Source of the DNA: Duganella alba
Lineage (GTDB): Bacteria > Pseudomonadota > Gammaproteobacteria > Burkholderiales > Burkholderiaceae_D
Assembly (NCBI RefSeq): GCF_009674495.1
Contig: NZ_WKJN01000019.1
Location: forward strand, 56,363 to 120,362
Direction: 5' to 3'
Length of the DNA: 64,000 nucleotides
A model generated the notes under the pieces. It saw only the letters and a list, made by a program, of their open reading frames with translations. It did not search any database and was not told the DNA's origin. Both the position numbers and the translations under genes were made by a program. Every line of letters begins with the position of its first letter. The first letter of the stretch is position 1. Positions 40,128 through 49,996 of this stretch are shown one piece after another.

Positions 40128-42138
40128 TCGGCTGCGTTTTGGCGTCGTTGCGGGTCTTGTTGGCTTGCGCCAGCAGGGCGCCGCAATCGACCGAGTCGAC
40201 CTTGCCGGGATTGATCAGCGGGATCACGGCCGCCAGCGGATTGACAATGCTGGCCAGCGCCACGGCGGCGCCGGCCTTCAGCGCCAACGGGCCTTTTTGC
40301 GGACCGATGTCCGGATTGGTGAAGGTGCCGCGCGCGTACAGCGGCGTGCGCAACGAGATGATGCGAACGCCCTTGGTTTGCGGGCGCACGTCCAGGTCCA
40401 GCGTTTCCTTGGCCAGGTCCACATTGCCGCTGACATTGATGACGGCTTCCTTTGTGTCGACCACGAAGCGGCGTGCATCCGCCTTGCCGTGTTCCACCAC
40501 AAAGTCGCCGGCCAGGCAGTTCAGCTGCACCTGTTTGTCACCGAAGAGTTTGACGAACACCAGGTTGGCGACGTTCAGGCCGGCTGCTTCCAGAATGAAT
40601 TTGCTGACCGAGCCTTCGCTGACGGTGGCGCCCAGTTCTCCGCTGGACGTGGCCAGCATGGTGGAGACGGAGTTGCCTTTGCCGGCCAGTGCGGCGTCTG
40701 CGCTGACCTCGCCGACGCTGGCCTGCATCGATTCCAGTTTCGGGAACAGCTGGTTGATCTTCAGGTGGCGCGCCGCCATGCGGATATCGGCGTCGATCAC
40801 CTTCTGGCGGCCATCAAGCTTGATGTTGGAGGTGATGTCGCCGCCGGCCATGCCGAAGTTCAGCGGCGTCAGCGTCAGCACCTTGTTGTTCATCTTGATG
40901 TGCGCCTGAATATCGTTCAGCGGGATGTCGTGGGTGCGGATCAGTTTTTTGCCGGTGAAGGTGACGTCGGCGTCCAGCGCATCCCACTTGGCGGTGTTGA
41001 ACTGGTCGACCGGCAGCGCTTTGTCGGCCGACTGGTTTTGCGGCTTGCCGCGCGTGGCCTTGCTGCTGTTGCTTTCGGCGCCGATGGTCGGGCCGAGGTC
41101 TTCCAGCCGCAACTGGCGCGAGGTGAGGGCGCCGGTCAGCAGGGGACGCGGGCTGCGCGGGCTGTAGGCCAGCGTGCCTTCCAGATCGCTGCCGCCGACG
41201 GTGCCGGTGAAGTTCTTGTAGGTCCAGTTCCAGATGGCGCCGGACTTCTTGCCGATCAAACGGCCGGTGGTTGCATACGGCGGCGTTTCAGGCAGCAGCA
41301 CCCCGGTCAGCGGATACAGGTCTGCCATGCTGGCGCCGGCCAGCGACAGTTTCAGGTCCAGGCCCGCCGGCGCTCGCGGATCGGTCAGCATGCCTTCGAC
41401 GGCGATTTTGTTCTTGCCCAGGTTGGCGTTGGCCTGCACCGGGAAGTTGGCGTGGACGTCGGTCAGCGCGAGCACCTTGCCGACTTTGCCGCCGCCGGTG
41501 ACCGGGGCGTCGCGGTAGCTGCCGCTGAGATCAAACTTGATGCCGTACTTTTGCGCGTCGGCGCCTTCGTTGATGCCGCTGGCTTTGGCGCGCAGGTCCA
41601 GCTTGATGCCATCATCCAGGTAGCGCAGGTCGCCGTCACCCAGCGTCAGGCGCTGGATGTCGACTTCCCAGGTGGACGGGCCGTTGTCCTTGAAGGTCCA
41701 GGTGTTGCTGCCATCGGCGCGGCGCTGCGCGGCCACGGTGATCTTGTCGACTTCCAGGTCGGTGATGACCACTTCCTTGTGCAGCAGCGGCAGCGGGTGG
41801 ATGGCGACCACGATGCTGCCGGCGCTGGCCAGTTGCGGGCCGGTGCTGGTCCACGCTGGATTGGCGATGTGGACGTCGTTGGCGCTGATGCGCGGGCGCG
41901 GCACGTAGCGGCGCCACCCCGGTTCGGCTTCATCACCTTGCTCCCATTTGACGCGCAGGTCGCCGTTGATGGCGAACTCGCGGCCGATGCTGTCGGAGAC
42001 GCGGTGGTTGATCCAGGGGCGTGCGCGGTTCCAGTCGAAGGTCAGGATGAAGATGACGATTGCCACCAGCACCAGCAACAACGTGGCGAGCAGGCCTGCG
42101 AATATTTTTAGTGGGCGCGATTTTTTCATGGGAACCAT
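40114..42138 (-). CDS. AsmA-family inner-membrane protein
   Basis: 674 residues from ATG 42138; ATG 42129 is possible. One N-terminal membrane helix (about 11-33, IFAGLLATLLLVLVAIVIFI) then a long periplasmic repeat-beta domain (RPWINHRVSDSIGREFAINGD, ISANDVHIANPAWTS, and at the C-terminus NADIRM-like and FTNPDIGPQKGPLALKAGAA). The AsmA/YhdP superfamily forms bridge-like structures that shuttle phospholipid between membranes. It ends with basic IKKK. It lies 47 bp downstream of the Lhr helicase gene on the same strand and may share its transcript. Confidence 0.88.
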   Translation of the reverse strand: MVPMKKSRPLKIFAGLLATLLLVLVAIVIFILTFDWNRARPWINHRVSDSIGREFAINGDLRVKWEQGDEAEPGWRRYVPRPRISANDVHIANPAWTSTGPQLASAGSIVVAIHPLPLLHKEVVITDLEVDKITVAAQRRADGSNTWTFKDNGPSTWEVDIQRLTLGDGDLRYLDDGIKLDLRAKASGINEGADAQKYGIKFDLSGSYRDAPVTGGGKVGKVLALTDVHANFPVQANANLGKNKIAVEGMLTDPRAPAGLDLKLSLAGASMADLYPLTGVLLPETPPYATTGRLIGKKSGAIWNWTYKNFTGTVGGSDLEGTLAYSPRSPRPLLTGALTSRQLRLEDLGPTIGAESNSSKATRGKPQNQSADKALPVDQFNTAKWDALDADVTFTGKKLIRTHDIPLNDIQAHIKMNNKVLTLTPLNFGMAGGDITSNIKLDGRQKVIDADIRMAARHLKINQLFPKLESMQASVGEVSADAALAGKGNSVSTMLATSSGELGATVSEGSVSKFILEAAGLNVANLVFVKLFGDKQVQLNCLAGDFVVEHGKADARRFVVDTKEAVINVSGNVDLAKETLDLDVRPQTKGVRIISLRTPLYARGTFTNPDIGPQKGPLALKAGAAVALASIVNPLAAVIPLINPGKVDSVDCGALLAQANKTRNDAKTQPIKKK

Positions 42139-42185
42139 GCTACGCCCGGTGCGGCCGGTGTTATGTGCGGTATGCCACGTTGAGG

Positions 42186-45100
42186 TTACACCGGCGGCCT
42201 GCCGACCAGGTAACCGTGCAGTATTTCGCGGTCTTCTTCCTCGCCCAGGGCGTAGTGGAATTTGCCGGCGACCTGGGTGGCGACCGGGGCGCCGTCGCGG
42301 AACAGCAGGCGGTTGCCGGCCAGGGCGGGCACTTTGTCGCCGGGGAGCAGGGTGCCGCACAGGTTGAGCGGATCGACGGCGGAAATGCAGACGTAGCTGC
42401 CGTCGTGTGGCCGGCGGCGCATATCGCGCAGCAGGGGGATGGCTTCCGGCAGCGCGAACTGTTCGCCCGAGAGGCCGGCCACGAAGCGGCCGCCGCGGAT
42501 TTCGCCGCGCGCTTCGAGGCGGTGGTAGACGGGCAGCAGTTCGCGCCAGCTCGGCATCCAGCTGGCTTCGCGCTCCAGCAGCCGCCAGAACATCACGCCG
42601 TAGCGGCGCAGCAGCGTCATCGCGATATGCTCCAGCGTTTCCGGATCGGTGCGCGGCTTGCGGGCCGGCGGCGCGGAACGGATGGCAGGCAGCGCGGCGG
42701 CGGTGTCGGGGCGCGCCGCAGAGCGGATGAGGGCGGCCGGGCCGGCAGAAGCGGTGGCAGCTATAGCGACGGCATCGGCGTCAGTCCTTGCGGCGGGCGG
42801 CACGGCGGTTTCGACCGGGCGGACGGTGATGGTGACGCCGTCGCCGCGCCGGACCAATGCCCAGCGGCCGGCTTCTTCCATCGTCGGGCCGGCGCCACGG
42901 CGGCGGCGCTTGTCGTTGCTGGCGCGCTTGTTGGCCGGCACCAGCATGGCGCGCAGGCCGGCGTAGCTGTCGGCATTGACCAGGCCCGTGGCCACCAGCT
43001 CGCCCAGCGTATTCTCCAGCTCCACCGGCAGCAGACGCGCATCGTGCGACAGTTCATCGAAGAACATCGCCCCATCGCGCCGCAGTGCCTCCAGCACGCG
43101 CGCCGCGCGCGGCGACACTTCCACTTCGCCGGCCACCGCAGGCAGCGCATGCCACAGCGCCAGCTGGCGGCGCGGCAGCAGCACCAGCGGCGTGCTGCGC
43201 ACCGGCCCACCGGCGGCGCTGGCCGGCGCACCCACGCGTGTCCAGACGATCTTGCCGGCCCTGCACAAGTCGTCCAGCCACAGCGACGAATAATCCTGCA
43301 CGCGCACGGCCAGCAGCTCGCTTTCCCACGCGCCGGCGCCGGCTTCGTAGCCTTCCAGCTGCGCCAGCACTTCCGGCAGCGTATCCATGCCTTGCAGCTG
43401 CGCGTCCGGCGCCAGATGCTGCCATTCGAACAGGAAGCGCATGAAGTCCTGCCGCTCCACCGGCTCGATCTCGCGTCGCAGGCGTTTGATGGTGTAGCGG
43501 TGGATGCGTGCCAGCAGATGGCGTTCACACCATTCCTCGGCCATGACGCCAGGCGTGAAGCGGCCGCGCATGACGTAGCCTTCGCTTTCCAGTTGCGTCA
43601 ACGCGATGGTGACCGTGGAGGCGGGCAGCGCCAGAGGGCCGGCAATCGCCGCCACCGTCTGCGGCCCGAAGCCGCTCATCCGCGCGCGCAGGATCTCCAC
43701 CAGCGCCGCGTCGCGTGTCCATTCCTCCGCCGACGTGGCGGCGTCCACCGTGTCCAGCGCACGTGCATGCGGTATGGCCAGCGCCGGCGTGGCGACGGCT
43801 GCCGGGTAGGCCGCCTGCAAGCAGGCCAGCCGCTCCAGCGCCACCCACAGGTCGGCGCCACTGGCCGCGTCCTGCAAGCGCGTGGCGCGGCCGCCGGCGG
43901 CCAGGCCGTCCAGCCATGCCTGCCAGCCTTCCTTGCGCGCCGCCTCGTCTGGTGTGATGCAGGCCACCGACATCAGTGCCTCATGCATCTCATCGCTGTT
44001 GCGCACCGACGGCCATGCTTCCTCGGCGACAGCGGCAATCGCACCGACATCCAGCGCGCCCAGATCATCGGTGGAAGCCGGATCGGTCCAGCGGCGATTG
44101 ATGACCGCCTGCGCGCGCCGCTCCTCCAGCGGCGCATCGTCGAGAAATGCATACGGCCGCGCATTCAGAATCTCCATCGCCAGCGGCGACGGCGCCGGCA
44201 GATCGCGCGACAGCAAGCGCACCTCGCCGGCCTCCATGCGCCGCAACAGCGCCAGCCAGCCCTCGCTGTCCATCGCATCGTGCAGGCAATCGTCCAGCGT
44301 CTGGTCCACCAGTGGATGGCTCGGCAGTTCACGTTCGCCGACGATATTCTCCAGGCACGCCGCCTGATCCGGGAATACCGCCGCCAGCAGATCATCGCTC
44401 TTCATCCGCTGCAACTGCGGCGCCACCTTGCGCCCGCCGCTAAAGCGCGGCAAGGCCAGCGACGTGGTCGCGTTCCAGCGCCACCGCACATTGAACAGCG
44501 GTGCATCCAGCAACGCCTGAATCAGAATATGTTCGGCCGTGTTGGAACGCAGATAGCGCCACACCTCATCCAGCGGAAAACTGTGGCTGTCCGACAGCGA
44601 CAGCACAATCGCATCCTCAGTGGCCGCCGCCTGCAACTCAAAATTGAACGTCCGGCAGAAGCGCTTGCGTAGCGCCAGTCCCCATGCGCGGTTGATGCGG
44701 CTGCCGAAGGGCGTATGCACCACCAGCTGCATGCCGCCGGATTCGTCGAAGAAGCGCTCCATCACCAGCGTGTCGCGGGTCGGCAAGGCGCCCAGCGTCG
44801 CGCGTGAGCGCGCCATGTACTCGGCGATCTGGCGCGCGGCGTCGTCGCGCAGGCCCAGATGTTCGGCCAGCCAGTCCACCACGGCCTCAATCGCCGCCTC
44901 GCCGTTGGCCGCCGTCGCCAGCAGATGATCGATCTCGCTGCGCAGGCGGGCCACGCCGATCGACAGTTCGTCGGTGCGGCCCGGCGCCTCACCCAGCCAG
45001 AACGGAATATTCGGCGCCGCGCCATGCGCATCCTCCACCCGCACCTTGCCGGCCTCGATGCGCTGGATACGATACGAGGTATTCCCAAGCTGGAAAACGT

Positions 45101-46691
45101 CGCCGGCCAGGCTCTCGACCGCGAAATCCTCGTGCACGGTGCCGATGTTCTGGCCCTGCGGCTCCAGCAGCACCGTGTAATCGGCGTTGTCAGGAATCGT
45201 CCCGCCGGACATCACCGCCGTCATCTTGCCGCCGCGCCGTCCGCGCAGCGTGCCGCTGACGGTGTCGCGGTGCAGATACGAGCCGCGCACGCCCTGGCGG
45301 CTGGTGTAGCCGTCGGTGAGCATGTGCAGCACCTCGTCGTAACGCTGGTGCTCCAGGTGCGCATACGGCGACGCGCGCCGGATCAGCGCAAACAGCTCGT
45401 CCTCGCGCCACTCGCGGCAGGCCACTTCCGCCACGATCTGCTGCGCCAGCACGTCCAGCGGCGCCGGTGGAATGCGCAACGCATCGAGTTCGTTGCGGCG
45501 CACGCAGTCGAGCAGCGCCGCGCATTCGATCAGGTCATCGCGGGATGTTGGGAACAGCCGGCCCTTGGGCAGCCCGCCCACGTGGTGACCGGAGCGGCCG
45601 ACGCGTTGCAGGAAAGCGGCAATGCTGCGCGGCGAGCCGATCTGGCACACCAGATCCACGTCGCCGATGTCGATGCCCAGCTCCAGCGAGGCGGTGGCGA
45701 TCAGCACGCGCAGCTCGCCGCGCTTGAGGCGCTGCTCGGCGTCCAGCCGGTATTCCTTGGCCAGGCTGCCGTGGTGCGCCGCCACGTGTTCGGCGCCAAG
45801 GCGGTCCGCCAGATGGCGCGCCATGCGCTCGGCCATGCGCCGCGTGTTCACGAATACCAGCGTGGTGCGGTGCATGACGGTCAATTCGGCCAGACGGTCG
45901 TAGACGCGCTCCCACACGTCGTTGGGCATCACCGCTTCCAGCGGCACCGGCGGCAGTTCCAGATTCAGGTCGCGCGCCCGCACGTGGCCGACATCCACCA
46001 CCGCGCAGGGACGGCCGGCGCCAGCGAGGAATTGCGCCACCACCGATATCGGCTTCTGCGTGGCCGACAGGCCGATACGCACCGGCGGCCGGCCGCACAG
46101 CGCGTCGAGCCGCTCCAGGCTCAGGGACAGGTGGCTGCCACGCTTGCTGCCCGCCACCGCATGGATCTCGTCGACGATCACCGTGCGCACGCCGGCCAGC
46201 ATGGCGCGGCCGCTGTCCGATCCCAGCAGCACGTACAGCGATTCCGGCGTCGAGACCAGAATGTGCGGCGCGCGGCGGCGCATGGCGTTGCGTTCGGCCT
46301 GGGTGGTGTCGCCGGTGCGCACGGCGGTGCGGATGCCGTGCGGCGGCAGGCCCATGGCCTCCAGTTCGCCGGCGATGCCTTCCAGCGGCGCCAGGAGATT
46401 GACGCGGATGTCGTTGGACAGCGCCTTCAGCGGCGACACGTACAGCACCCGCGTCTCGTCCGGCAGCGGCGCATGGCGGCTCTCGCGCACCAGCGCGTCG
46501 ATGGCGGCGAGGAAGGCGGTCAGGGTCTTGCCGGAACCGGTCGGCGCGGCGATCAGCGTGGCGCGGCCGGACTGGATCAGCGGCCAGGCCTGGCGCTGCG
46601 CCTCGGTCGCGCCGGGGAAGGCCGCACCGAACCACGCCGCGACGGCGGGATGAAACTGGTACAAGGCAGCGGCTTGCAGGGCTTCGGTCAT
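42186..46691 (-). CDS. lhr: Full-length Lhr-type ATP-dependent helicase
   Basis: 1501 residues, close to the length of E. coli Lhr. The helicase core is at the N-terminus: Walker A LIAAPTGSGKTLTAFLAAID (about 51-70), DEIH in VIVDEIHAV, SAT, and domain 2 with GIDIGDVDLVCQIGSPRS and QRVGRSGHH (motif VI). The Lhr winged-helix and specific core follow to about 870. The C-terminal 600 residues, absent from archaeal Lhr, correspond to the Lhr-CTD. Family role: 3'-5' single-strand DNA translocase in repair, partnered in many actinobacteria and pseudomonads by an exonuclease gene. No exonuclease or ligase gene is next to it here; an AsmA gene follows. Confidence 0.93.
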   Translation of the reverse strand: MTEALQAAALYQFHPAVAAWFGAAFPGATEAQRQAWPLIQSGRATLIAAPTGSGKTLTAFLAAIDALVRESRHAPLPDETRVLYVSPLKALSNDIRVNLLAPLEGIAGELEAMGLPPHGIRTAVRTGDTTQAERNAMRRRAPHILVSTPESLYVLLGSDSGRAMLAGVRTVIVDEIHAVAGSKRGSHLSLSLERLDALCGRPPVRIGLSATQKPISVVAQFLAGAGRPCAVVDVGHVRARDLNLELPPVPLEAVMPNDVWERVYDRLAELTVMHRTTLVFVNTRRMAERMARHLADRLGAEHVAAHHGSLAKEYRLDAEQRLKRGELRVLIATASLELGIDIGDVDLVCQIGSPRSIAAFLQRVGRSGHHVGGLPKGRLFPTSRDDLIECAALLDCVRRNELDALRIPPAPLDVLAQQIVAEVACREWREDELFALIRRASPYAHLEHQRYDEVLHMLTDGYTSRQGVRGSYLHRDTVSGTLRGRRGGKMTAVMSGGTIPDNADYTVLLEPQGQNIGTVHEDFAVESLAGDVFQLGNTSYRIQRIEAGKVRVEDAHGAAPNIPFWLGEAPGRTDELSIGVARLRSEIDHLLATAANGEAAIEAVVDWLAEHLGLRDDAARQIAEYMARSRATLGALPTRDTLVMERFFDESGGMQLVVHTPFGSRINRAWGLALRKRFCRTFNFELQAAATEDAIVLSLSDSHSFPLDEVWRYLRSNTAEHILIQALLDAPLFNVRWRWNATTSLALPRFSGGRKVAPQLQRMKSDDLLAAVFPDQAACLENIVGERELPSHPLVDQTLDDCLHDAMDSEGWLALLRRMEAGEVRLLSRDLPAPSPLAMEILNARPYAFLDDAPLEERRAQAVINRRWTDPASTDDLGALDVGAIAAVAEEAWPSVRNSDEMHEALMSVACITPDEAARKEGWQAWLDGLAAGGRATRLQDAASGADLWVALERLACLQAAYPAAVATPALAIPHARALDTVDAATSAEEWTRDAALVEILRARMSGFGPQTVAAIAGPLALPASTVTIALTQLESEGYVMRGRFTPGVMAEEWCERHLLARIHRYTIKRLRREIEPVERQDFMRFLFEWQHLAPDAQLQGMDTLPEVLAQLEGYEAGAGAWESELLAVRVQDYSSLWLDDLCRAGKIVWTRVGAPASAAGGPVRSTPLVLLPRRQLALWHALPAVAGEVEVSPRAARVLEALRRDGAMFFDELSHDARLLPVELENTLGELVATGLVNADSYAGLRAMLVPANKRASNDKRRRRGAGPTMEEAGRWALVRRGDGVTITVRPVETAVPPAARTDADAVAIAATASAGPAALIRSAARPDTAAALPAIRSAPPARKPRTDPETLEHIAMTLLRRYGVMFWRLLEREASWMPSWRELLPVYHRLEARGEIRGGRFVAGLSGEQFALPEAIPLLRDMRRRPHDGSYVCISAVDPLNLCGTLLPGDKVPALAGNRLLFRDGAPVATQVAGKFHYALGEEEDREILHGYLVGRPPV

Positions 46692-46734
46692 GGGACTTAT
46701 GTCAGGGCGGACGGGCCAAAATCAACCAGATAAA

Positions 46735-47712
46735 TCATGCATGATAGTCTGCCATGCCGACGCGGAAGCTGTCGCGGTATTGGTTGGGCGTGATGCCGAA
46801 GCGCTGGGCAAACACCAGCCGCATGCGCGCGGCGCTGCCGAAGCCGCAGCGGTAGGCGATGGTTTTCAGGGCCAGTTCGCCGCCTTCCAGCAGGTTGCGC
46901 GCGGCGTCGACGCGGGCGCGCTGCACGAATTCGGCCGGCGTCACGCCCATCTCCTTGACGAACTGGCGCGCGAAGCTGCGCATGCTCATGCCGGCCACTT
47001 CGGCCAGCTGTTCCACCGATAGCGTTTGTGCAAGGTTGTCCATCACATGCTGCTGGATGATGGTCGACAGCGCATCCGGCGTGCTGGCCTCCGACAGGTA
47101 GGGACTGAACTGCGACTGGCCGCCCTGGCGCTGCGCCAGCACCAGCAGGCGCTTGGCGGCGGCCAGCGCCACCGCCTGGCCGTGGTCTTCCGCCACCAGC
47201 GCCAGAGCCAGATCGATGCCGGCCGTGACGCCGGCCGACGTCACCAGCCGGCCGTCACGCACATGGATGCGGTCATGCTCGACCCGCGCCAGCGGGAATT
47301 CGGCCGCCAGCTGGGCGGCGTCGCTCCAGTGGGTGGTGGCGCGCTTGCCGTCCAGCAGACCGGCGCGCCCCAGCAGGTAGGCGCCGGTGCAGATGGAGCC
47401 GTAGCGCGGCACGGCGTGCGCCACCTCGCGCAGCCAGGCCGACAGCTGCGGGTTGTCCTGCTCGTGCGCCAGCTGCGGACCGCCCGCCACCAGCACGATG
47501 TCGTAGTCCGTGCCTGCCTGGTCCAGCGTCAGGTCGGCGCCGAGCTGCTGGCCATTGGACGCGCGGATGGGCGAGGCCGTGGTGCCGATGGTGATCAGGC
47601 GATACTGCCGCGCCGGCGGCAGGAAGGCGTTGGCCTCGGCGAAAACGTCCATCGGCCCGGAGACGTCCAGCGACTGCACGCCGGGGAAGAGGACGAGCGC
47701 CAGGGTTTTCAC
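46735..47712 (-). CDS. GlxA-family regulator (DJ-1/PfpI domain plus AraC HTH), GTG start
   Basis: 325 residues. It starts at GTG 47712, in a GTGA overlap with the TehA-like gene stop (47709-47712). The N-terminal DJ-1/PfpI-like domain (about 3-185) keeps the nucleophile-elbow Cys in YGSICTGAYLLGRAGLLDG and TTHW. The C-terminal AraC-type domain (about 215-320) has two HTH: SVEQLAEVAGMSMRSFARQF and LKTIAYRCGFGSAARMRLVF. Acts as a cytoplasmic transcription regulator. It follows the transporter gene in one transcript and could control that operon. Confidence 0.92.
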   Translation of the reverse strand: MKTLALVLFPGVQSLDVSGPMDVFAEANAFLPPARQYRLITIGTTASPIRASNGQQLGADLTLDQAGTDYDIVLVAGGPQLAHEQDNPQLSAWLREVAHAVPRYGSICTGAYLLGRAGLLDGKRATTHWSDAAQLAAEFPLARVEHDRIHVRDGRLVTSAGVTAGIDLALALVAEDHGQAVALAAAKRLLVLAQRQGGQSQFSPYLSEASTPDALSTIIQQHVMDNLAQTLSVEQLAEVAGMSMRSFARQFVKEMGVTPAEFVQRARVDAARNLLEGGELALKTIAYRCGFGSAARMRLVFAQRFGITPNQYRDSFRVGMADYHA

Positions 47713-48683
47713 GATGGGCGTCCCATGGCTGGTGCAGGCGCGGCGGGGAAGTAGCTGCCTTTGGCCAGCAGGCGCAGCGAACCCCAGGCCACGTACAGCA
47801 CCAGCATCAACGTGGCGGCGAAGACCGCGCCGGCGATGGCTTCCAGCATCGGGCTATGCTGGCGGCCGGCCATCAGCATCAGGCCCTGGCCCAGCGTGGC
47901 GAGACCGAAGGTGTAGGCCCAGTAGCCGGGAGCGAAGGCCTGCTGTGCGAGCCATGGCATGGCCAGCGCCAGTCCGGCGAAGACGAACAGCGCGTAGCCG
48001 GCCAGTGCGTAAGTGATGGCGGCGTTGACGTCGGCGCCGGCCAGGATCTGGTAGGCCACCAGCGCCACCACCGGCGGCGCGCTGTAGATGCCCATGAAGT
48101 TGCGGGTCTTGTCGGCCAGGCCGCCGGTCATCAGCTGGTGGGTGATGGTGGAGTCGAGGATCAGCCATGAGATGCCGCCGGCGCCGAACAGCATCCAGCC
48201 GTAGTCGGTGTAGCCGAAGATGCCGGCGGCGAGGGCGTTCACCAGCACGCTGGCGGTATAGGGCAGGTACAGCGGCGGCACGATCTGCGCCGCCTCGCGC
48301 TGGCTGCTCCAGTGCGCGGCGAGACGCCATGCGCCGTAGGCCACGTTGGCGGCGGAGCCGATCCAGAACAGCGGCGTGGCGGCCGACAGGGTGTAGGGCT
48401 GCAAGGCCAGCGCCACCAGGATCAGCGATTCCGGTATCAGCGCCAGGAAGGCCGACTGCACCGGGTCGCGCGTTTCGGCGACGGCGGCGGCGCGGTGCGC
48501 CAGCCATTTGTGGATGAACAGCGCGCCGAACGCCAGGAACGACAGTACGGCGAGCGCCTGCAGCACTTCGCCGGCCAGCGGCGGCAGCGCCCACAGGTGA
48601 TGGGCAAAGCGCCAGGCGTTGCCGGTTTCGGCCAGTCCCAAGGTCAAGGCGAAGAATGAAGCGGGAAGCAGTTTGGTTTTCAT
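47709..48683 (-). CDS. TehA/SLAC1-like membrane transporter
   Basis: 324 residues with about ten membrane helices. N-terminal PASFFALTLGLAETGNAWRF and LPPLAGEVLQALA are typical of the tellurite-resistance/dicarboxylate transporter (TDT) family. Members are anion channels or efflux carriers (TehA, SLAC1). The conserved gate Phe region (family hallmark around TM5) cannot be fixed without alignment. Co-translated with the GlxA-type regulator by the GTGA overlap. Whether it confers tellurite resistance is not shown. Confidence 0.82.
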   Translation of the reverse strand: MKTKLLPASFFALTLGLAETGNAWRFAHHLWALPPLAGEVLQALAVLSFLAFGALFIHKWLAHRAAAVAETRDPVQSAFLALIPESLILVALALQPYTLSAATPLFWIGSAANVAYGAWRLAAHWSSQREAAQIVPPLYLPYTASVLVNALAAGIFGYTDYGWMLFGAGGISWLILDSTITHQLMTGGLADKTRNFMGIYSAPPVVALVAYQILAGADVNAAITYALAGYALFVFAGLALAMPWLAQQAFAPGYWAYTFGLATLGQGLMLMAGRQHSPMLEAIAGAVFAATLMLVLYVAWGSLRLLAKGSYFPAAPAPAMGRPS

Positions 48684-48897
48684 GATATTTGGCAGTAAGT
48701 GATCGATGAGTCGATTTTAGGCGCTTGTTCTTGCGGCATAAATCGAACAAATGGATCGAATCCTGCCAATGTAGCACCGATTTCCGCCCCGGCGAGTTTT
48801 GCGTATGGCGCAAAGGTGTTGCAGGGTGGCGCTGTCTTATCGCCGCGCCGCGGCGGCGGTAAAGTGACTCATCTTTTACTCACCCGGAGTCATTATC

Positions 48898-49992
48898 ATG
48901 AACCAGCTGCTGCAAACCATCCAGATCGGCGACCTGACCTTCAACAACCGCATCGCCATGGCGCCCATCACCCGCGCCCGCGCCGGCGCGGATGGCGTGC
49001 CGGTCGCGCTCAACGCCGAATACTATGCGCAGCGCGCCACGGCGGGCCTGATCATCACCGAGGCCACCAATGTATCGCCGAATTCCGCCGCCTTCGAACT
49101 GGCGCCGGCCATCTACAACGATGCGCAGGTGGCGGGCTGGAAGCGCGTGACGGAGCAGGTGCACGCGGCCGGCGGCAAGATGTTCATGCAGCTGTGGCAC
49201 AGTGGCCGCGTCAGCTCCTACTCGCTGCTGAACGGCCGCGAGCCGCTGTCGCCATCGGGCTACAACGACGACCTGGGCCTGCTGCAGGTCTACGGCGCGC
49301 TGCGCAACGGCTACTACACCCGCATCTACGCTTCGCCATCGCGCGCCATGACCAATGAAGAGGTCTACGCCGCCATCGCCGAATTCCGCACCGGCGCGGA
49401 GAACGCCAAGCGCGCCGGCCTGGATGGCGTGGAGATCCATGCCGCCAACGGCTATCTGCCGCAGCAGTTCCTGTCGCCGCTGGTCAATCGCCGCACCGAC
49501 GAATTTGGCGGCAGCGTGGAAAACCGCGCGCGCTTCCTGCGCCTGGTGATCGAGGCGGTGCTGGCGGTGTTCCCGAAAGAGCGCATCGGCGTGCGCATTT
49601 CGCCTTACGCGGCCTATAACAACGCCACCGATCCGAACGTGGCCGAGACCTATGGCTATGTGGCGCGCATGCTGAACGAGTACGACATCGGCTACCTCCA
49701 TGGCGCCGACACCAACGCCTGGGGCGGCGTGCCGGACATGCCGAAGATTCTGGACATCATCCGCTCCAACTACCAGGGCGTACTGATCGCCAACGCCGGC
49801 CTGACGCCGGAAGCGGCGCAGTCGCTGGTGGCGGACGGCAAGGCCAACATGGTCGCCTTCGGCCGCCAGTACGTGTCGAATCCGGACCTGGTGGCGCGGA
49901 TTGCCGCCGGCGGCCCGTACACCGATCCCGATCCGTTCTCGTTCTACGGCGGCACGGAGCGCGGCTACACCGACTACCCGACGCTGGGCTAA
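48898..49992 (+). CDS. Old yellow enzyme family alkene reductase (NemA/OYE-like)
   Basis: 364 residues, a TIM-barrel FMN flavoprotein that reduces activated C=C bonds of enones and nitro compounds with NADPH. Key blocks: RIAMAPITRARA (FMN loop), GGKMFMQLWHSGR, DGVEIHAANGYLPQQFLSPL with the His/Asn substrate pair (H-A-A-N), NRRTDEFGGSVENRARFLR, and MVAFGRQYVSNPDL for phosphate binding. GGAG precedes the ATG. The LysR gene 4 bp downstream is the likely regulator. The 214 bp upstream holds a CCGCGCCGCGG-type palindrome and AATCGAAC-type repeats, role unclear. Confidence 0.94.
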   Translation: MNQLLQTIQIGDLTFNNRIAMAPITRARAGADGVPVALNAEYYAQRATAGLIITEATNVSPNSAAFELAPAIYNDAQVAGWKRVTEQVHAAGGKMFMQLWHSGRVSSYSLLNGREPLSPSGYNDDLGLLQVYGALRNGYYTRIYASPSRAMTNEEVYAAIAEFRTGAENAKRAGLDGVEIHAANGYLPQQFLSPLVNRRTDEFGGSVENRARFLRLVIEAVLAVFPKERIGVRISPYAAYNNATDPNVAETYGYVARMLNEYDIGYLHGADTNAWGGVPDMPKILDIIRSNYQGVLIANAGLTPEAAQSLVADGKANMVAFGRQYVSNPDLVARIAAGGPYTDPDPFSFYGGTERGYTDYPTLG

Positions 49993-49996
49993 GGCG

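Noticed and set aside
39994..44672. Two long plus-strand frames opposite the AsmA and Lhr genes
   Set aside because: Shadow frames; Lhr has all helicase motifs and AsmA its membrane anchor on the minus strand.
48684..48897. Repeated ATCGA strings upstream of the old yellow enzyme as a regulator box
   Set aside because: Several ATCGA copies occur, but spacing and orientation are irregular and no dyad of useful length is formed.
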